DNA from: JAEYZM01 sp943372195
GTDB taxonomy: Bacteria > Bacteroidota > Bacteroidia > Sphingobacteriales > Sphingobacteriaceae
Assembly: GCA_943372195.1 (NCBI GenBank)
Contig: CALRXS010000009.1
Location: 1-64,000, forward strand
Length of the DNA stretch: 64,000 nucleotides
Direction: 5' to 3'
Part shown: positions 19,133 to 28,848 of the stretch, piece after piece
Layout of the letters: each line of letters begins with the position of its first letter
Numbering within the stretch: the first letter of the stretch is position 1
The notes under the pieces: model-generated
Databases searched by the model: none
Seen by the model: the letters and a program-made list of their open reading frames with translations, nothing else
Told to the model about the DNA's origin: nothing
Position numbers and translations under genes: made by a program

Positions 19133-19531
19133 TTACAAGTTGATTTCTTTAGCTATTTCGGATGCTAGCGACTTGAAATCTTCATCACTTAAAACAACTC
19201 TTTCATTAGCAAAATTCATATCTGAAATCGAATTCATCGGAATCAAATGCACATGCGCATGTGGCACTTCAAGTCCGACAACAGAAACCCCAATCTTCTT
19301 ACATTCTACAACTTGCTTCAAGCCCTTTGCTACTTTTTTTGAAAACAACAACAATCCAGAATAATTTGCATCATCCATATCAAAAATATAATCTACTTCA
19401 TTTTTTGGTATGCATAATACGTGTCCTCTTACAACTGGTCGAACATCTAAAAAGGCTAAATAGTTATCGTCTTCAGCAACTTTAAAAGCACTTATTTCTC
19501 CGTTGATAATTTTAGTAAATATAGTAGACAT
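19133..19531 (-). CDS. HIT family protein (histidine triad nucleotide hydrolase)
   Basis: 132 residues. The histidine triad HAHVHLIPM near residue 95 and the N-terminal IFTKIINGEI segment identify the HinT branch, which hydrolyses AMP-linked compounds such as adenosine phosphoramidates. The start codon is 1 nt after the greA stop, so it is cotranscribed with greA, a pairing often seen in Bacteroidota. Convergent with ruvC with no spacer. Confidence 0.93.
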   Translation of the reverse strand: MSTIFTKIINGEISAFKVAEDDNYLAFLDVRPVVRGHVLCIPKNEVDYIFDMDDANYSGLLLFSKKVAKGLKQVVECKKIGVSVVGLEVPHAHVHLIPMNSISDMNFANERVVLSDEDFKSLASEIAKEINL

Positions 19532-19532
19532 C

Positions 19533-20006
19533 TTATCTCGAAATTTCTATGATTTCAAATTCCATAGTACCATTTGGTACAGTAATATTAGCTTTATCCC
19601 CTACCGATTTGCCCAATAAACCTTGAGCAATAGGTGACTTTATAGAAATTTTACCAGACTTAAGATCAGCTTCCTTTTCAGCTACTAATTGATAAGTCAT
19701 TTCAGTACCATTCTTAGTGTTTTTTATTTTCACTTTAGACAAGGCTAATACTTTACTATTATCAATTTTAGATTCATCAATCACTCTGGCATTACCTAAA
19801 ACTTGTTCAAGCTTTGCGATTTTCAACTCTAATAAGCCTTGTGCTTCTTTAGCTGCATCGTATTCAGCATTCTCTGATAAGTCACCCTTATCTCTAGCTT
19901 CTGCAATTTGCTTTGAGATATTAGCCCTTTCAATTGTTTTTAAATAAACTACCTCTTCTTTTAACTTATCTAAGCCTTCTTGAGTAAAATAAGTAATCTC
20001 TGCCAT
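19533..20006 (-). CDS. greA: Transcription elongation factor GreA
   Basis: 157 residues, exactly the family size. N-terminal coiled coil (residues 1-75) with RDKGDLSENAEYDAAKEAQG carrying the acidic tip (D41 and E44 region) that stimulates transcript cleavage by backtracked RNA polymerase; C-terminal FKBP-like domain with SPIAQGLLGKSVGD. A strong hairpin with a T-run lies 31 nt upstream of the start and may attenuate this gene (see hairpin at 20037-20075). Confidence 0.96.
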   Translation of the reverse strand: MAEITYFTQEGLDKLKEEVVYLKTIERANISKQIAEARDKGDLSENAEYDAAKEAQGLLELKIAKLEQVLGNARVIDESKIDNSKVLALSKVKIKNTKNGTEMTYQLVAEKEADLKSGKISIKSPIAQGLLGKSVGDKANITVPNGTMEFEIIEISR

Positions 20007-20036
20007 AATCGATCTGTTTGTTTGATAGTACTAAAA

Positions 20037-20075
20037 AAACAGAGAAGACTGCAATTTCTGCAGCCTTCTCTGTTT
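20037..20075 (-). terminator. Intrinsic terminator / greA leader hairpin
   Basis: Arms 20075-20059 and 20053-20037 (17 nt each, 5-nt loop) followed on the minus strand by seven T. One position is A/C on the plus strand but a G-U wobble in the minus-strand RNA, so the stem is fully paired only in that direction. It ends the porV-like transcript and/or sits in the greA leader. Confidence 0.8.
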
Positions 20076-20077
20076 GA

Positions 20078-20085
20078 CAAATATA
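20078..20085 (-). promoter_or_regulatory. -7 promoter element TATATTTG just upstream of the greA leader hairpin
   Basis: Perfect TAnnTTTG between the porV-like stop (20099) and the hairpin. If used, the transcript would begin with the hairpin itself. No clear -33 TTG, so moderate support only. Confidence 0.4.
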
Positions 20086-20098
20086 AAAATTTAATTTT

Positions 20099-21151
20099 TT
20101 ATAAAGTAATTCTAGCGCCAAAAGCATGTGTACCACTAAATACACGAGTTGGTGCGTAAGAATAATCAATAGCAAATGTAGAACCTTTAGAGCCTAATGG
20201 AATCTCTACTGTTGCACCAGCTGCGAAACCAGTATAAACAGTAGGTGTTAGATTTTCATCTCCAATATTTTCTTCATTATAATAACCACCTCTTAACATT
20301 AAGAATTTCTTGTAACCATATTCTAATCCACCACCAATTTGATCGTTTGAGAAAGAGTTAGAAGTAAAATTACCTAATGCTGTTAATCTATGGCTACCAT
20401 CTTTACCTAAATAAAAATCATAAGATAGACCTAAGTTAAGTAATGAAGGCAATTGATAAGCTTGAGTTTTTCTGATAGCTTCAATTTCGTATGGCACTCC
20501 TGATTGGTTAAATCTAGCAATAACACCATCACCAGACATTTTCAAATCCGGACCAATATTTCTCAAAGCGATACCAAACTTTAACTGGTCTTTATCACCT
20601 GAAGTATATTGAATACCCGCATCTAAAGAGAAACCTTGTGCACGTAAATCAGCAATTGATTGTTGAATACCTCTCACTAAGAAACCACCATGAATACTAT
20701 TCGAAAAATCTTTCGAATAAGCAACAGCGAAATTAATTAATTGAGGAGAAAACTTACCGATTCCACCATCAGGTCTATCAGTTGTAGTTACATCAATATC
20801 TCCGAAATCCATCGAAGTAATTGACACCCCTAAAGTACCACTTCCGCCAACTCTTTGAGCTAAACCAAATGAATTGATATTTACATCAGTTCCTTTTAAC
20901 CATTGTGTTCTCGAAAATATTACTTCAGTTTTTTTAGTTGCAGATAATCCACCAACGTTTAAGTTCATAGATTCTACACCTTTAACCAATGCAGTATTCA
21001 TACCAGCAAAGCCGCTACTTCTAGCCCATGGGTTAATTAGGAGTTCTGTAGCACCTCCTGTTCCAGTTCTCTCACCATTACCTGCAATTAATGCTGCAGG
21101 TAATAGTGCTCCAAGAACTGATATATATGCTATTCTATAGAATTTTTTCAT
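20099..21151 (-). CDS. PorV/PorQ-family outer-membrane beta-barrel protein
   Basis: 350 residues with a signal peptide (about 1-23, cleavage near ALIAG). The segment ATELLINPWARSSGFAGMN (about 34-52) and the alternating beta pattern ending in FGARITL fit the UPF0164/PorV-PorQ group of FadL-like barrels. The signature differs from that of canonical PorV (PDARxxGMGD), so this is probably a paralog rather than the T9SS shuttle itself. Third gene of a unit with a TonB-dependent receptor and a secreted 1250-residue protein; 30 nt separates it from the latter. Confidence 0.8.
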   Translation of the reverse strand: MKKFYRIAYISVLGALLPAALIAGNGERTGTGGATELLINPWARSSGFAGMNTALVKGVESMNLNVGGLSATKKTEVIFSRTQWLKGTDVNINSFGLAQRVGGSGTLGVSITSMDFGDIDVTTTDRPDGGIGKFSPQLINFAVAYSKDFSNSIHGGFLVRGIQQSIADLRAQGFSLDAGIQYTSGDKDQLKFGIALRNIGPDLKMSGDGVIARFNQSGVPYEIEAIRKTQAYQLPSLLNLGLSYDFYLGKDGSHRLTALGNFTSNSFSNDQIGGGLEYGYKKFLMLRGGYYNEENIGDENLTPTVYTGFAAGATVEIPLGSKGSTFAIDYSYAPTRVFSGTHAFGARITL

Positions 21152-21181
21152 ATACTGTTTTTTTATAATCGTTATACCATC

Positions 21182-24100
21182 TTAGAAGTTAGTGAAATCG
21201 ATAGGTCTCATCACTGCCATCCACTTAAGTGATCTCTCTCCTATACCAGGGCAATTTACATGTATTATATAAACGCCAGATGCAATAGGAATTCTGCTTG
21301 AGTTTCTTAAATCCCACTCAATATATGGTGTAGCTTCGTCTGATTTAGACAAACGTGTTACTAACATTCCATTAGTGGTATAAATTGTAATTTTCGCTTC
21401 AGCTGGTAGATTCGTAAATCTTACTCTGTTATCGTTTCTATCTTGCTCGTAAGCTGAGAAAGCATAGTAAGGATTAGGAACAACATTTATTAAATCTAAA
21501 GCTGCCTCTTTACTCTTAGCTAAATCTGAATCAGCATTTTTCAATGTATTCAAACTATTAAATGTAAAGTATGGAACACCACCGTTATTGTTTGTGATTA
21601 CATCAGCTAAGTAAGGTTTTGCAACTCTTAATTTAACTCTTACATCAGAGCTTAATAAAGTTTTACCACTTGCTAAAACAGGTACTGTAACCCAATCTAT
21701 CATTGACATTATAGATCTACGTGCAGTATTTGGTGGGTTATCAATATTTGTACCGTTTACAGTTAACAAATTATAAATTTCGTTACAGCTATCGTATTTT
21801 CTACGACTAACATATATGAAATGACGACCACCACGTTTGAAGAAATCAGTATTAGAAGTAGGATTCCACTTCATGTCAGCACCATTTTCATCTGGGTATG
21901 AAGATGCTTCTGCGAAGAAGATATTTACTCTTTCTCCACTTTCAACATTGATAGCATATCCAGGGAATTTAGATCTACCAACACCGTAACCAATATTTCC
22001 TTTTCTGATGTTGAATCTTTTTTGGTTACCCTCTGTTGCTGGCTCACCAAAAGAAATACTCGTTAATCCTGATTCTAAAACAACACACTCTGACCATTTA
22101 GTAGTATCGCTAGTAAATACTATATCATAACTACCAATTGAATCAAATCTTGAATTTGCATTACTCTTTGATCCAGCATCTAATAATGGTGTAGTTCTTG
22201 AAACGTTATCGTTATTATTTGTTCTAGCAAATTTGTATGGAGCCCATGTGCCACCAAGAATGTTTGTATAAACTGATAATGAATCTATAACTGTGTTCTC
22301 TTCAATCCAGCCACCTACTGTTGGTGTAGTGTTAGCTCTGCTTCCCGGTATTGCACTTAACCATTGGTTATCAGGATTAGTGTATACTATCTCAGCACCT
22401 AAGAAATTATTATTGTAAAATTTCTGAGCATCTACTGAACCAATTGCTGGCAAGTTTGATTGTGCTTTTATTACAAAACCTAATGGTTCTCTAGAAACTA
22501 ATCTAAGTGTGCCATTCGGATTCGTTGCAAACACTCTCTTTTCAGCGATTTGCTCGTTTTCAGTTAATGTATTTGTCGGATCGTAAGTAGTATCAGATTT
22601 CATTAATTCTTCACCTGAATCTGCATCATATAAAGTATATGATTTCAAATCATTTGTGAATTGTAATCTGTAATTACGCTTATTGTTTTTGATTTTAGAT
22701 GGGTCGTATACTCTGATATCAACCGGACCTGCACCAAATTCATACTTAACTGGCGATGTGCTATTAGTTGCAAGAATTGCAGCTTCAGATTCAGGTGTGA
22801 TGTTTAAGTAAGCTCCACCATTTCCTCTACCATCAAATTTAGTTACTTGCATGAAAGGTTCAAATGTACCATTCACTAAACCATTTACAACTTGCTTGTT
22901 AGGAACAGTTGCCACCACTGTAGTTGCTGTTCTACTAGGTAAATACTTAGTGTAAGTTGAAGTGGTAGTATTTGCATATGGTATACATAAGAAATAATAT
23001 GTCTTACCGTTAATTAGTGTAGCATCAAATGAACTAGAGAATTTGTCAGTATTTACTTCGAAAACATGTTGTAATCCTTTGTTCTCTCCTTCGATCGCTA
23101 CAAAAGCATTCTCATTACTAGTGATTGGGTCAAATGCTTTATTGATAATTTTATCAATGTCATCTTTGATATCAACTTGGAAAATTTCTACTGCTTTTGT
23201 AGGGTCATTAATTTGACTTGCTGAAACTGTATTGTCTTTCAATTGATAAATTCTATAACCTTGGAATTTATATCTGTGTAATACTAAATCTTGGTCATCT
23301 AATTCATTAATATTATAGCGTTCTGCTTTTTCGTAATCTGTTATTGATAATGTCACTTTTCTATCACCTGGTACAGCAACCAAAGTAATAGGCTCTGGAC
23401 CATTAGCTAATTTAAAGTTGTTATCGAATAATACTTGAGCTTTATCATCCGCTGCAACAGCCGCTGTTATAGAAGCTAAATTATCACCTTCAGCAGGATC
23501 TCTAGCCCAAACTGCACCAATAATTACTTCGTTAACTGCACCTGCTCCAAGAACGAACGGACCAGAAGATTGAACCATACGTCTATCTCCAGGAGCATCA
23601 GTTTCTACCCAATTTGCTCTGCCATCAGGGTCTGTAGTGCCTGGGAAAGCGAATTTACATGGGTCAGAACCACCTCTTCCTGTTGCTGTTCCATAAGTTA
23701 ATTCTTGGTTATCTGCCCAAAAACCTTGTAGGTATCTGTATAATTCAACAGCATTTCTAGGGTCAGAAGTTTGACCTGGTACACCAGCATTCGTAAAGAA
23801 CATAAAAGTAGTCATAGGTATTTCCACACCTGCACTATCTTTCGGACCTCTGAAATAGTCGATACCGAAAACAGGAGGACCTACACCGTAACCAGGTGAA
23901 CCTGTATCTTCGTCATTATTATCTGCATTATAAGTATAACCAAAGCTTCTTCTTTTAGCCGGAAGTGGGCCTGAAGGACCATCTGGATCAATTAAAGCCA
24001 TATTACAACCTACATAATCATCAGCTGCGTTACCTAAATCTGAGTCTGTAAATACACCCATATAGGTATCGTATAGTGGAGATGATGCTCTGTTGAAAAT

Positions 24101-24934
24101 TCTATATTTATAGAAAGTCATGTTATTAATTTCAGCTGCACTTTTGAATGCAAATGCTAATGCATGAACTTCTAAACCGATAGGCTCACCACCTGGGTAT
24201 GCTGTATGTGTATTACCTTTATCATTATATACCCACCAAATCATTTGGTCAGGCTTTGCACCTGGCTCTGATGGATCTAATGTAGGATAATCACCTAAAC
24301 TTGGATTGTATACACCATCACCATCAACATCTACGAATGGAGCCATAAATTGCGCTTGTCCTTTTGCTTGATCACCATTACCCCTCCAAGCTGCAACTGT
24401 TGCTTCAATACTGCCCGAAGCTGACTTATTGATGTCTTCTCTGGTTACACTATACATTTTATCCCAATCAGAACAATCTTCAGCAGAAATATCTGCTGTA
24501 AGTGTATCTAATGGACCAGACCAAAAGTCTAAACCTGTTTGACGATAAGTTTGTCCGGCTGTTTTTAACTGCCCACCCTCGTCAACACCACCAAACCATA
24601 GACCAGATGCAAATGAAGAGTGAATACTTCTTGCACCAGCCTCTGCTTTAGGCACCTCGTATGCAGCGTTTCTTGAACCGAAGATGTCCCACCACATATC
24701 ACCACCATTCATCAATCTTGCTCTTACGTTATTGATGTCCAGTTCTATTTGTGAAGTAGGCGCTTCACAACCTGCGGCAACCCTCATGACAGGCCTGCTA
24801 GGTTTTGGGGCAATACCACCCTGACCTTTCCAAACGTCGGCGTTGGCATTTGTCAGCCCGAATGTTAAGAATGAACATGTCACCCCCAACACTACTGATA
24901 GCTTTTTTATATCGTTACGTATTTTCATATCCAA
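21182..24934 (-). CDS. Large T9SS-type secreted protein, partner of a TonB receptor
   Basis: 1250 residues; signal peptide of about 33 residues (LTNANA). The mature part contains Asp/Gly-rich segments such as DVDGDGVYNP near 210, which resembles calcium-binding type-3-like motifs. A fibronectin-like region follows (EPITLVAVPGDRKVTLSITDYEKAERYN, near 515-545). The C-terminus (about 1150-1250) has VVPNPYYAFSAYE, then KITIYTTNGMLVTRLS and SGVYIIHV, which is the plan of a type A sorting domain. About 20 extra residues follow, ending MRPIDFTNF. Starts 4 nt after the TonB receptor stop. Function unknown; predicted cell-surface protein. Confidence 0.75.
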   Translation of the reverse strand: MDMKIRNDIKKLSVVLGVTCSFLTFGLTNANADVWKGQGGIAPKPSRPVMRVAAGCEAPTSQIELDINNVRARLMNGGDMWWDIFGSRNAAYEVPKAEAGARSIHSSFASGLWFGGVDEGGQLKTAGQTYRQTGLDFWSGPLDTLTADISAEDCSDWDKMYSVTREDINKSASGSIEATVAAWRGNGDQAKGQAQFMAPFVDVDGDGVYNPSLGDYPTLDPSEPGAKPDQMIWWVYNDKGNTHTAYPGGEPIGLEVHALAFAFKSAAEINNMTFYKYRIFNRASSPLYDTYMGVFTDSDLGNAADDYVGCNMALIDPDGPSGPLPAKRRSFGYTYNADNNDEDTGSPGYGVGPPVFGIDYFRGPKDSAGVEIPMTTFMFFTNAGVPGQTSDPRNAVELYRYLQGFWADNQELTYGTATGRGGSDPCKFAFPGTTDPDGRANWVETDAPGDRRMVQSSGPFVLGAGAVNEVIIGAVWARDPAEGDNLASITAAVAADDKAQVLFDNNFKLANGPEPITLVAVPGDRKVTLSITDYEKAERYNINELDDQDLVLHRYKFQGYRIYQLKDNTVSASQINDPTKAVEIFQVDIKDDIDKIINKAFDPITSNENAFVAIEGENKGLQHVFEVNTDKFSSSFDATLINGKTYYFLCIPYANTTTSTYTKYLPSRTATTVVATVPNKQVVNGLVNGTFEPFMQVTKFDGRGNGGAYLNITPESEAAILATNSTSPVKYEFGAGPVDIRVYDPSKIKNNKRNYRLQFTNDLKSYTLYDADSGEELMKSDTTYDPTNTLTENEQIAEKRVFATNPNGTLRLVSREPLGFVIKAQSNLPAIGSVDAQKFYNNNFLGAEIVYTNPDNQWLSAIPGSRANTTPTVGGWIEENTVIDSLSVYTNILGGTWAPYKFARTNNNDNVSRTTPLLDAGSKSNANSRFDSIGSYDIVFTSDTTKWSECVVLESGLTSISFGEPATEGNQKRFNIRKGNIGYGVGRSKFPGYAINVESGERVNIFFAEASSYPDENGADMKWNPTSNTDFFKRGGRHFIYVSRRKYDSCNEIYNLLTVNGTNIDNPPNTARRSIMSMIDWVTVPVLASGKTLLSSDVRVKLRVAKPYLADVITNNNGGVPYFTFNSLNTLKNADSDLAKSKEAALDLINVVPNPYYAFSAYEQDRNDNRVRFTNLPAEAKITIYTTNGMLVTRLSKSDEATPYIEWDLRNSSRIPIASGVYIIHVNCPGIGERSLKWMAVMRPIDFTNF

Positions 24935-24938
24935 TCAA

Positions 24939-27900
24939 TTAAAAACTGTAAATAGCACCTAATCTAATTACTCTAGGTAAACGGAAGTTACCTGGATCAT
25001 TAACTCGGATTCTATATAAATCAATGTATGCTTGTTGACTTTCAGCATTAGACAATAAAGCACTAGCTTGTGATGAAGCTAAGAAACCATCATCATCAGG
25101 TAAACCTGTAGCTGGATATACGTTTGCAACACGTTTTAAGTCAAATAAGTTCTGAACCAATAAGTAAACATTCAAATTAGAAGTTTTACCCTTGCCATCA
25201 GCTGTGTTTGATGTAAATGTAATGTCTTTGTCTAAACGCAAGTCAACATTGAACTGCCATGGTAAACGAGATCCATTGATCTCACCTACTAGTGTTCTAA
25301 AACGAGTATCAGATGCATTTAAGATATTTTGTACGATATCTTGTGAAATTCTTGAATAAGGTGTTCCAGAACCTGCTCTAAAAATAAAGTTAGCTCCGAA
25401 TTGTTCTAATAAGAATTTCAAATTCTCTGGTCCGTTGTAATTAGTACCTGCACCCCATCTATAGTCAACAGTCGTTACTAAAGTATGACGTTGATCGTAA
25501 TCTAATGGAAGTGGTACACGAATAGGCTCAGATTCACCTGATGCAATTAAGTTAGCTGCAGATGATGCATTTGAACCAGTTCCAATCGCGAACTGCAATG
25601 TATATGCTGCATTTATCGAAATATTGTTAGTTCTTCTTAAATCATATTGTACTGTGAAACCTTTGATAGAACCAAAGTCTCTGTTTGTAAATGTACTATA
25701 TGAAGTTGGGTATGCTGTACTGATTAATACCTGTTGGAAGTTATCTCTCAATTCACGATAGAAAGCAGTTAAAGTTAATGCCGAAGTTTGACCAACTCTT
25801 TGCTTAAATCCTAATTGATAGTTGATAGTACGTTCAGGTCTGATATCTGGACTTACAATTAACACGTTTTGAATTCTTTGTGATTGTAAGTAATAGTTCA
25901 TTGGATTTGAGAATACTGTATTCTCGTTTCTTGGTCTCTGAGTTAATACGTCATAGTTAGCAAAGAAGTTTGCTTCGTCTGAAATAGGGAATGAGAAACC
26001 TAAACGTGGCATATATTGAGTTTGTGGCTCATAATCTTTAAATGCCTTTTCAGTTACTATTTCTTCTCCGTTTGCATCAAATGCTGAAGAAGCTAACCAA
26101 GGTGTTAATGTACCAGTTGAACTACTTCTTATAGTATTTACGTCTGTTACAACGTTACCACTTGCATCATAGAATACATCACCAGATCTAAAACCTCTAA
26201 CTGTTGTACCACTATTTGACTCGTCAACATAAACTGCTGCATCATCAGGAATGTTAGAAGGCTTTAAGCCAGCACCTAATTCACTAGCATTTCTTCTTTC
26301 AAAAACTGTGTATTTGTCTTTTAGTACTTGTTGGTTAGCATCAAAACGGTCAATTCTCAAACCTATGCTGAAAATGATGTCTTTAAATGTAAACTTATCT
26401 TGAATGAAACCTGCAACATAAATTGGTCTGAATGCACCAATTGGTCTGTTTTCAGTATCTCTAAAGAAGTCTTGGAAAGAAACATTATCACTGCTTTTCT
26501 TACCAGTGTAATCATAACCACTATACGAATAAGCTACACCAGAAGTATTTAAGTTATTTATTAATTCATTAGCTGTAAACATGTCTAATGAAAACATTGA
26601 TGGATCATATGAATCGATGTCAACAAAATCACCTGCTTGTAATCCTAATTTCTCTCTAATGTTTTTAGCGAAAGATGTGGTATTTGCATCATATGCATTA
26701 ATCGTAGAGAATAAGATTGTGTCTCCACTAACTCTTACACCTGAACCACCTACATCAGCAATACGAGTCGTTGCATCATATGCAGATCTATCTAATAATA
26801 AATGTGCATTTTGTTGCTGACGCATGATTGTCCAAAGTCTTGCTGGTGCAATTGTATATCTACTTTCAACTCTTTGCTCATATTCAACACCCACTTGAAT
26901 TGAGTGGTTTTTAATATCAGCAGAAGCAATAGCAGAAACTCTGAACTGGTCTCTTACGTTTTGGAAATAACCATTTCTAAATATACCTGGTGAAGAAAAT
27001 AATCCACCATAAGCAGATAATATACCTTGACCATTAAGAATACCTGTTAAATTTTGAAAATCTGAGGGGCCATCTAAATCTAATCTGGTGTCATTCGGAT
27101 TCTCAGCTCTTCTAGCATCTAAGAAATTCAATAAACTTGTATTCCAATTTGCTAAGTAAGGGTTATTGTCAGCACCTTGAAAAGTAATAGATGTATCTAC
27201 TTTGCCATTCAAACTGTTGATGTTTGAATATGTATAAATATTACCATCTGTACCAAAAATAGTGTCTCTTTGTCCTTCAGCAGTTAACAATGAAATTGCA
27301 TCACCTTTAAGTGTAGTGTACTTTCCAATGTAACCGTAATTAAATAAATTATCTTGATGATTGATATCTTGTTGTTTGATATTATCTCTAGAAAAATCTG
27401 CTTGAATAGTATAATAAGCATTCTTTAATAAGGCTTTGCTATCTTGATCTCCTTGATTAAACTTCTGAGTGTAACGAGCAAATACTCTAAAATTATTACG
27501 AATCTGCTCTCCGTTATTATCAGAGTTAAACAACATATTACCTCTACCAAATAATCTTGATCTCTGAAGAGTACCAGATAAACCTAACGCAAAAATGCTA
27601 TTTTGAGTCGGCTGAAAATCTAACCTTGTATTAAAGTTAAAGTTTCTATTTTCATTATTATCTTGAGCTTTAGTTTTCTCTAAGTTATCATTAGTAGCTA
27701 AGTTAACTGTAGGGAATACTGTAATAGCTGGTCTGTTCAACGCAGTATTGTATTCAAATGTGCCTGGGTTATTTCTAACTCTTTCTAAGAAATCATCTTT
27801 TGCTCTGTAAGCTCCAACATAAGAAGGATTTTGATCTCTTCTAGTTTCTAACTCACCTGATGCAAAGAAACCTAACAATGGTCTATTAGATTGATCATCT

Positions 27901-28700
27901 CCTTTTTTAAGCAACAAGGGTCCAGCAACGTTTGCACTGATCAAATTGTAGCCATAACCATCTAAAAATTCTGATGTAACAGCTTCAACACCGCCATAGA
28001 ATTTTTTCGAAGGACCTTTTGATGTGATAGTGATAATACCCCCTGTAGCGTCACCATATTGTGCTGGCACACCACCGGTAATTACCGTAATTTGTTCAAT
28101 CGCGTTTTGTGGTAGGTTTGCGATCCCTCTAACTTTTACACCATCGATATATGTATCGTTGGCATCAGAACGTGAACCTTTAATACTCAATGCACCACCT
28201 TCATCTGCTTGGTAGATACCAGCAGTGGTAGATACAAGAGAGTTAATGTTACGTGTCGGTAGTCTAACAATCTCTTCCGCAGTTAATGTACCGCCTGCCG
28301 AAACGTTATCTTTCTCAATTAATGGTTTAGCGTAATCTGTTACCGTTACCTCTTGCAAGTTTTTAACACTCGCAACCAAATCTGGGTTTAAATAAGTTTG
28401 GCGGTTCGAGGTGATAATTACACCATTAATTAATCGTTCGTTGTAACCAATGATTTTTACACGAACATCGTACTTACCTGGGGTGATAGGTTTGATGATA
28501 AAATTACCATCAAAATCTGCCGTTGTGTACGCTACTTGCGAACCACTTTGTTCGACAACTACCGCAGCAAACGGTAACCCCTCTTTAGTCTTTGAATCAA
28601 TTACTTTACCACGTAACTCACCTGGACCACTTTGTGCATACAGGTTATTACTTAGTACAATAATCGATAAGATTAAGAATGCGTAGAACTTTCTCATCAT
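24939..28700 (-). CDS. TonB-dependent receptor with carboxypeptidase-like regulatory domain (SusC/CirA-like)
   Basis: 1253 residues. Signal peptide (about 1-22), then a CarbopepD_reg_2 domain (about 27-105: GELRGKVIDSKTKEGLPFAAV). A plug domain follows (about 125-240: SAGGTLTAEEIVRLPTRN, then GVPAQYGDATGGIITI) and a 22-strand barrel to the C-terminal aromatic (RLGAIYSF). Imports large ligands powered by TonB/ExbBD. No SusD homolog is adjacent; instead the next gene encodes a large T9SS-type protein, which may act as its surface lid or ligand-capture subunit (inference). Confidence 0.92.
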   Translation of the reverse strand: MMRKFYAFLILSIIVLSNNLYAQSGPGELRGKVIDSKTKEGLPFAAVVVEQSGSQVAYTTADFDGNFIIKPITPGKYDVRVKIIGYNERLINGVIITSNRQTYLNPDLVASVKNLQEVTVTDYAKPLIEKDNVSAGGTLTAEEIVRLPTRNINSLVSTTAGIYQADEGGALSIKGSRSDANDTYIDGVKVRGIANLPQNAIEQITVITGGVPAQYGDATGGIITITSKGPSKKFYGGVEAVTSEFLDGYGYNLISANVAGPLLLKKGDDQSNRPLLGFFASGELETRRDQNPSYVGAYRAKDDFLERVRNNPGTFEYNTALNRPAITVFPTVNLATNDNLEKTKAQDNNENRNFNFNTRLDFQPTQNSIFALGLSGTLQRSRLFGRGNMLFNSDNNGEQIRNNFRVFARYTQKFNQGDQDSKALLKNAYYTIQADFSRDNIKQQDINHQDNLFNYGYIGKYTTLKGDAISLLTAEGQRDTIFGTDGNIYTYSNINSLNGKVDTSITFQGADNNPYLANWNTSLLNFLDARRAENPNDTRLDLDGPSDFQNLTGILNGQGILSAYGGLFSSPGIFRNGYFQNVRDQFRVSAIASADIKNHSIQVGVEYEQRVESRYTIAPARLWTIMRQQQNAHLLLDRSAYDATTRIADVGGSGVRVSGDTILFSTINAYDANTTSFAKNIREKLGLQAGDFVDIDSYDPSMFSLDMFTANELINNLNTSGVAYSYSGYDYTGKKSSDNVSFQDFFRDTENRPIGAFRPIYVAGFIQDKFTFKDIIFSIGLRIDRFDANQQVLKDKYTVFERRNASELGAGLKPSNIPDDAAVYVDESNSGTTVRGFRSGDVFYDASGNVVTDVNTIRSSSTGTLTPWLASSAFDANGEEIVTEKAFKDYEPQTQYMPRLGFSFPISDEANFFANYDVLTQRPRNENTVFSNPMNYYLQSQRIQNVLIVSPDIRPERTINYQLGFKQRVGQTSALTLTAFYRELRDNFQQVLISTAYPTSYSTFTNRDFGSIKGFTVQYDLRRTNNISINAAYTLQFAIGTGSNASSAANLIASGESEPIRVPLPLDYDQRHTLVTTVDYRWGAGTNYNGPENLKFLLEQFGANFIFRAGSGTPYSRISQDIVQNILNASDTRFRTLVGEINGSRLPWQFNVDLRLDKDITFTSNTADGKGKTSNLNVYLLVQNLFDLKRVANVYPATGLPDDDGFLASSQASALLSNAESQQAYIDLYRIRVNDPGNFRLPRVIRLGAIYSF

Positions 28701-28736
28701 AATATTGATCTAAGGGTTTTAAATTTTAACTAATCA

Positions 28737-28769
28737 TAAAGATAATTGTTAAAAAACGTTATTTCCAAA
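28737..28769 (-). promoter_or_regulatory. Candidate promoter of the TonB receptor operon
   Basis: On the minus strand TTTG (28769-28766), a 21-nt spacer and TATCTTTA (28744-28737; one mismatch to TAnnTTTG). It lies about 37 nt before the ATG at 28700. Confidence 0.4.
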
Positions 28770-28848
28770 TAAAAGTAAGAGAATTGTTACACTTTTATTC
28801 TACATCTTTATACAATATATCTTAGCATTTTCGTTATCAACAAGTTAA

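Noticed and set aside
20099..21151. Calling the barrel canonical porV
   Set aside because: The N-terminal signature is that of PorV/PorQ-family paralogs, not the PDARxxGMGD type, and it is far from porU.
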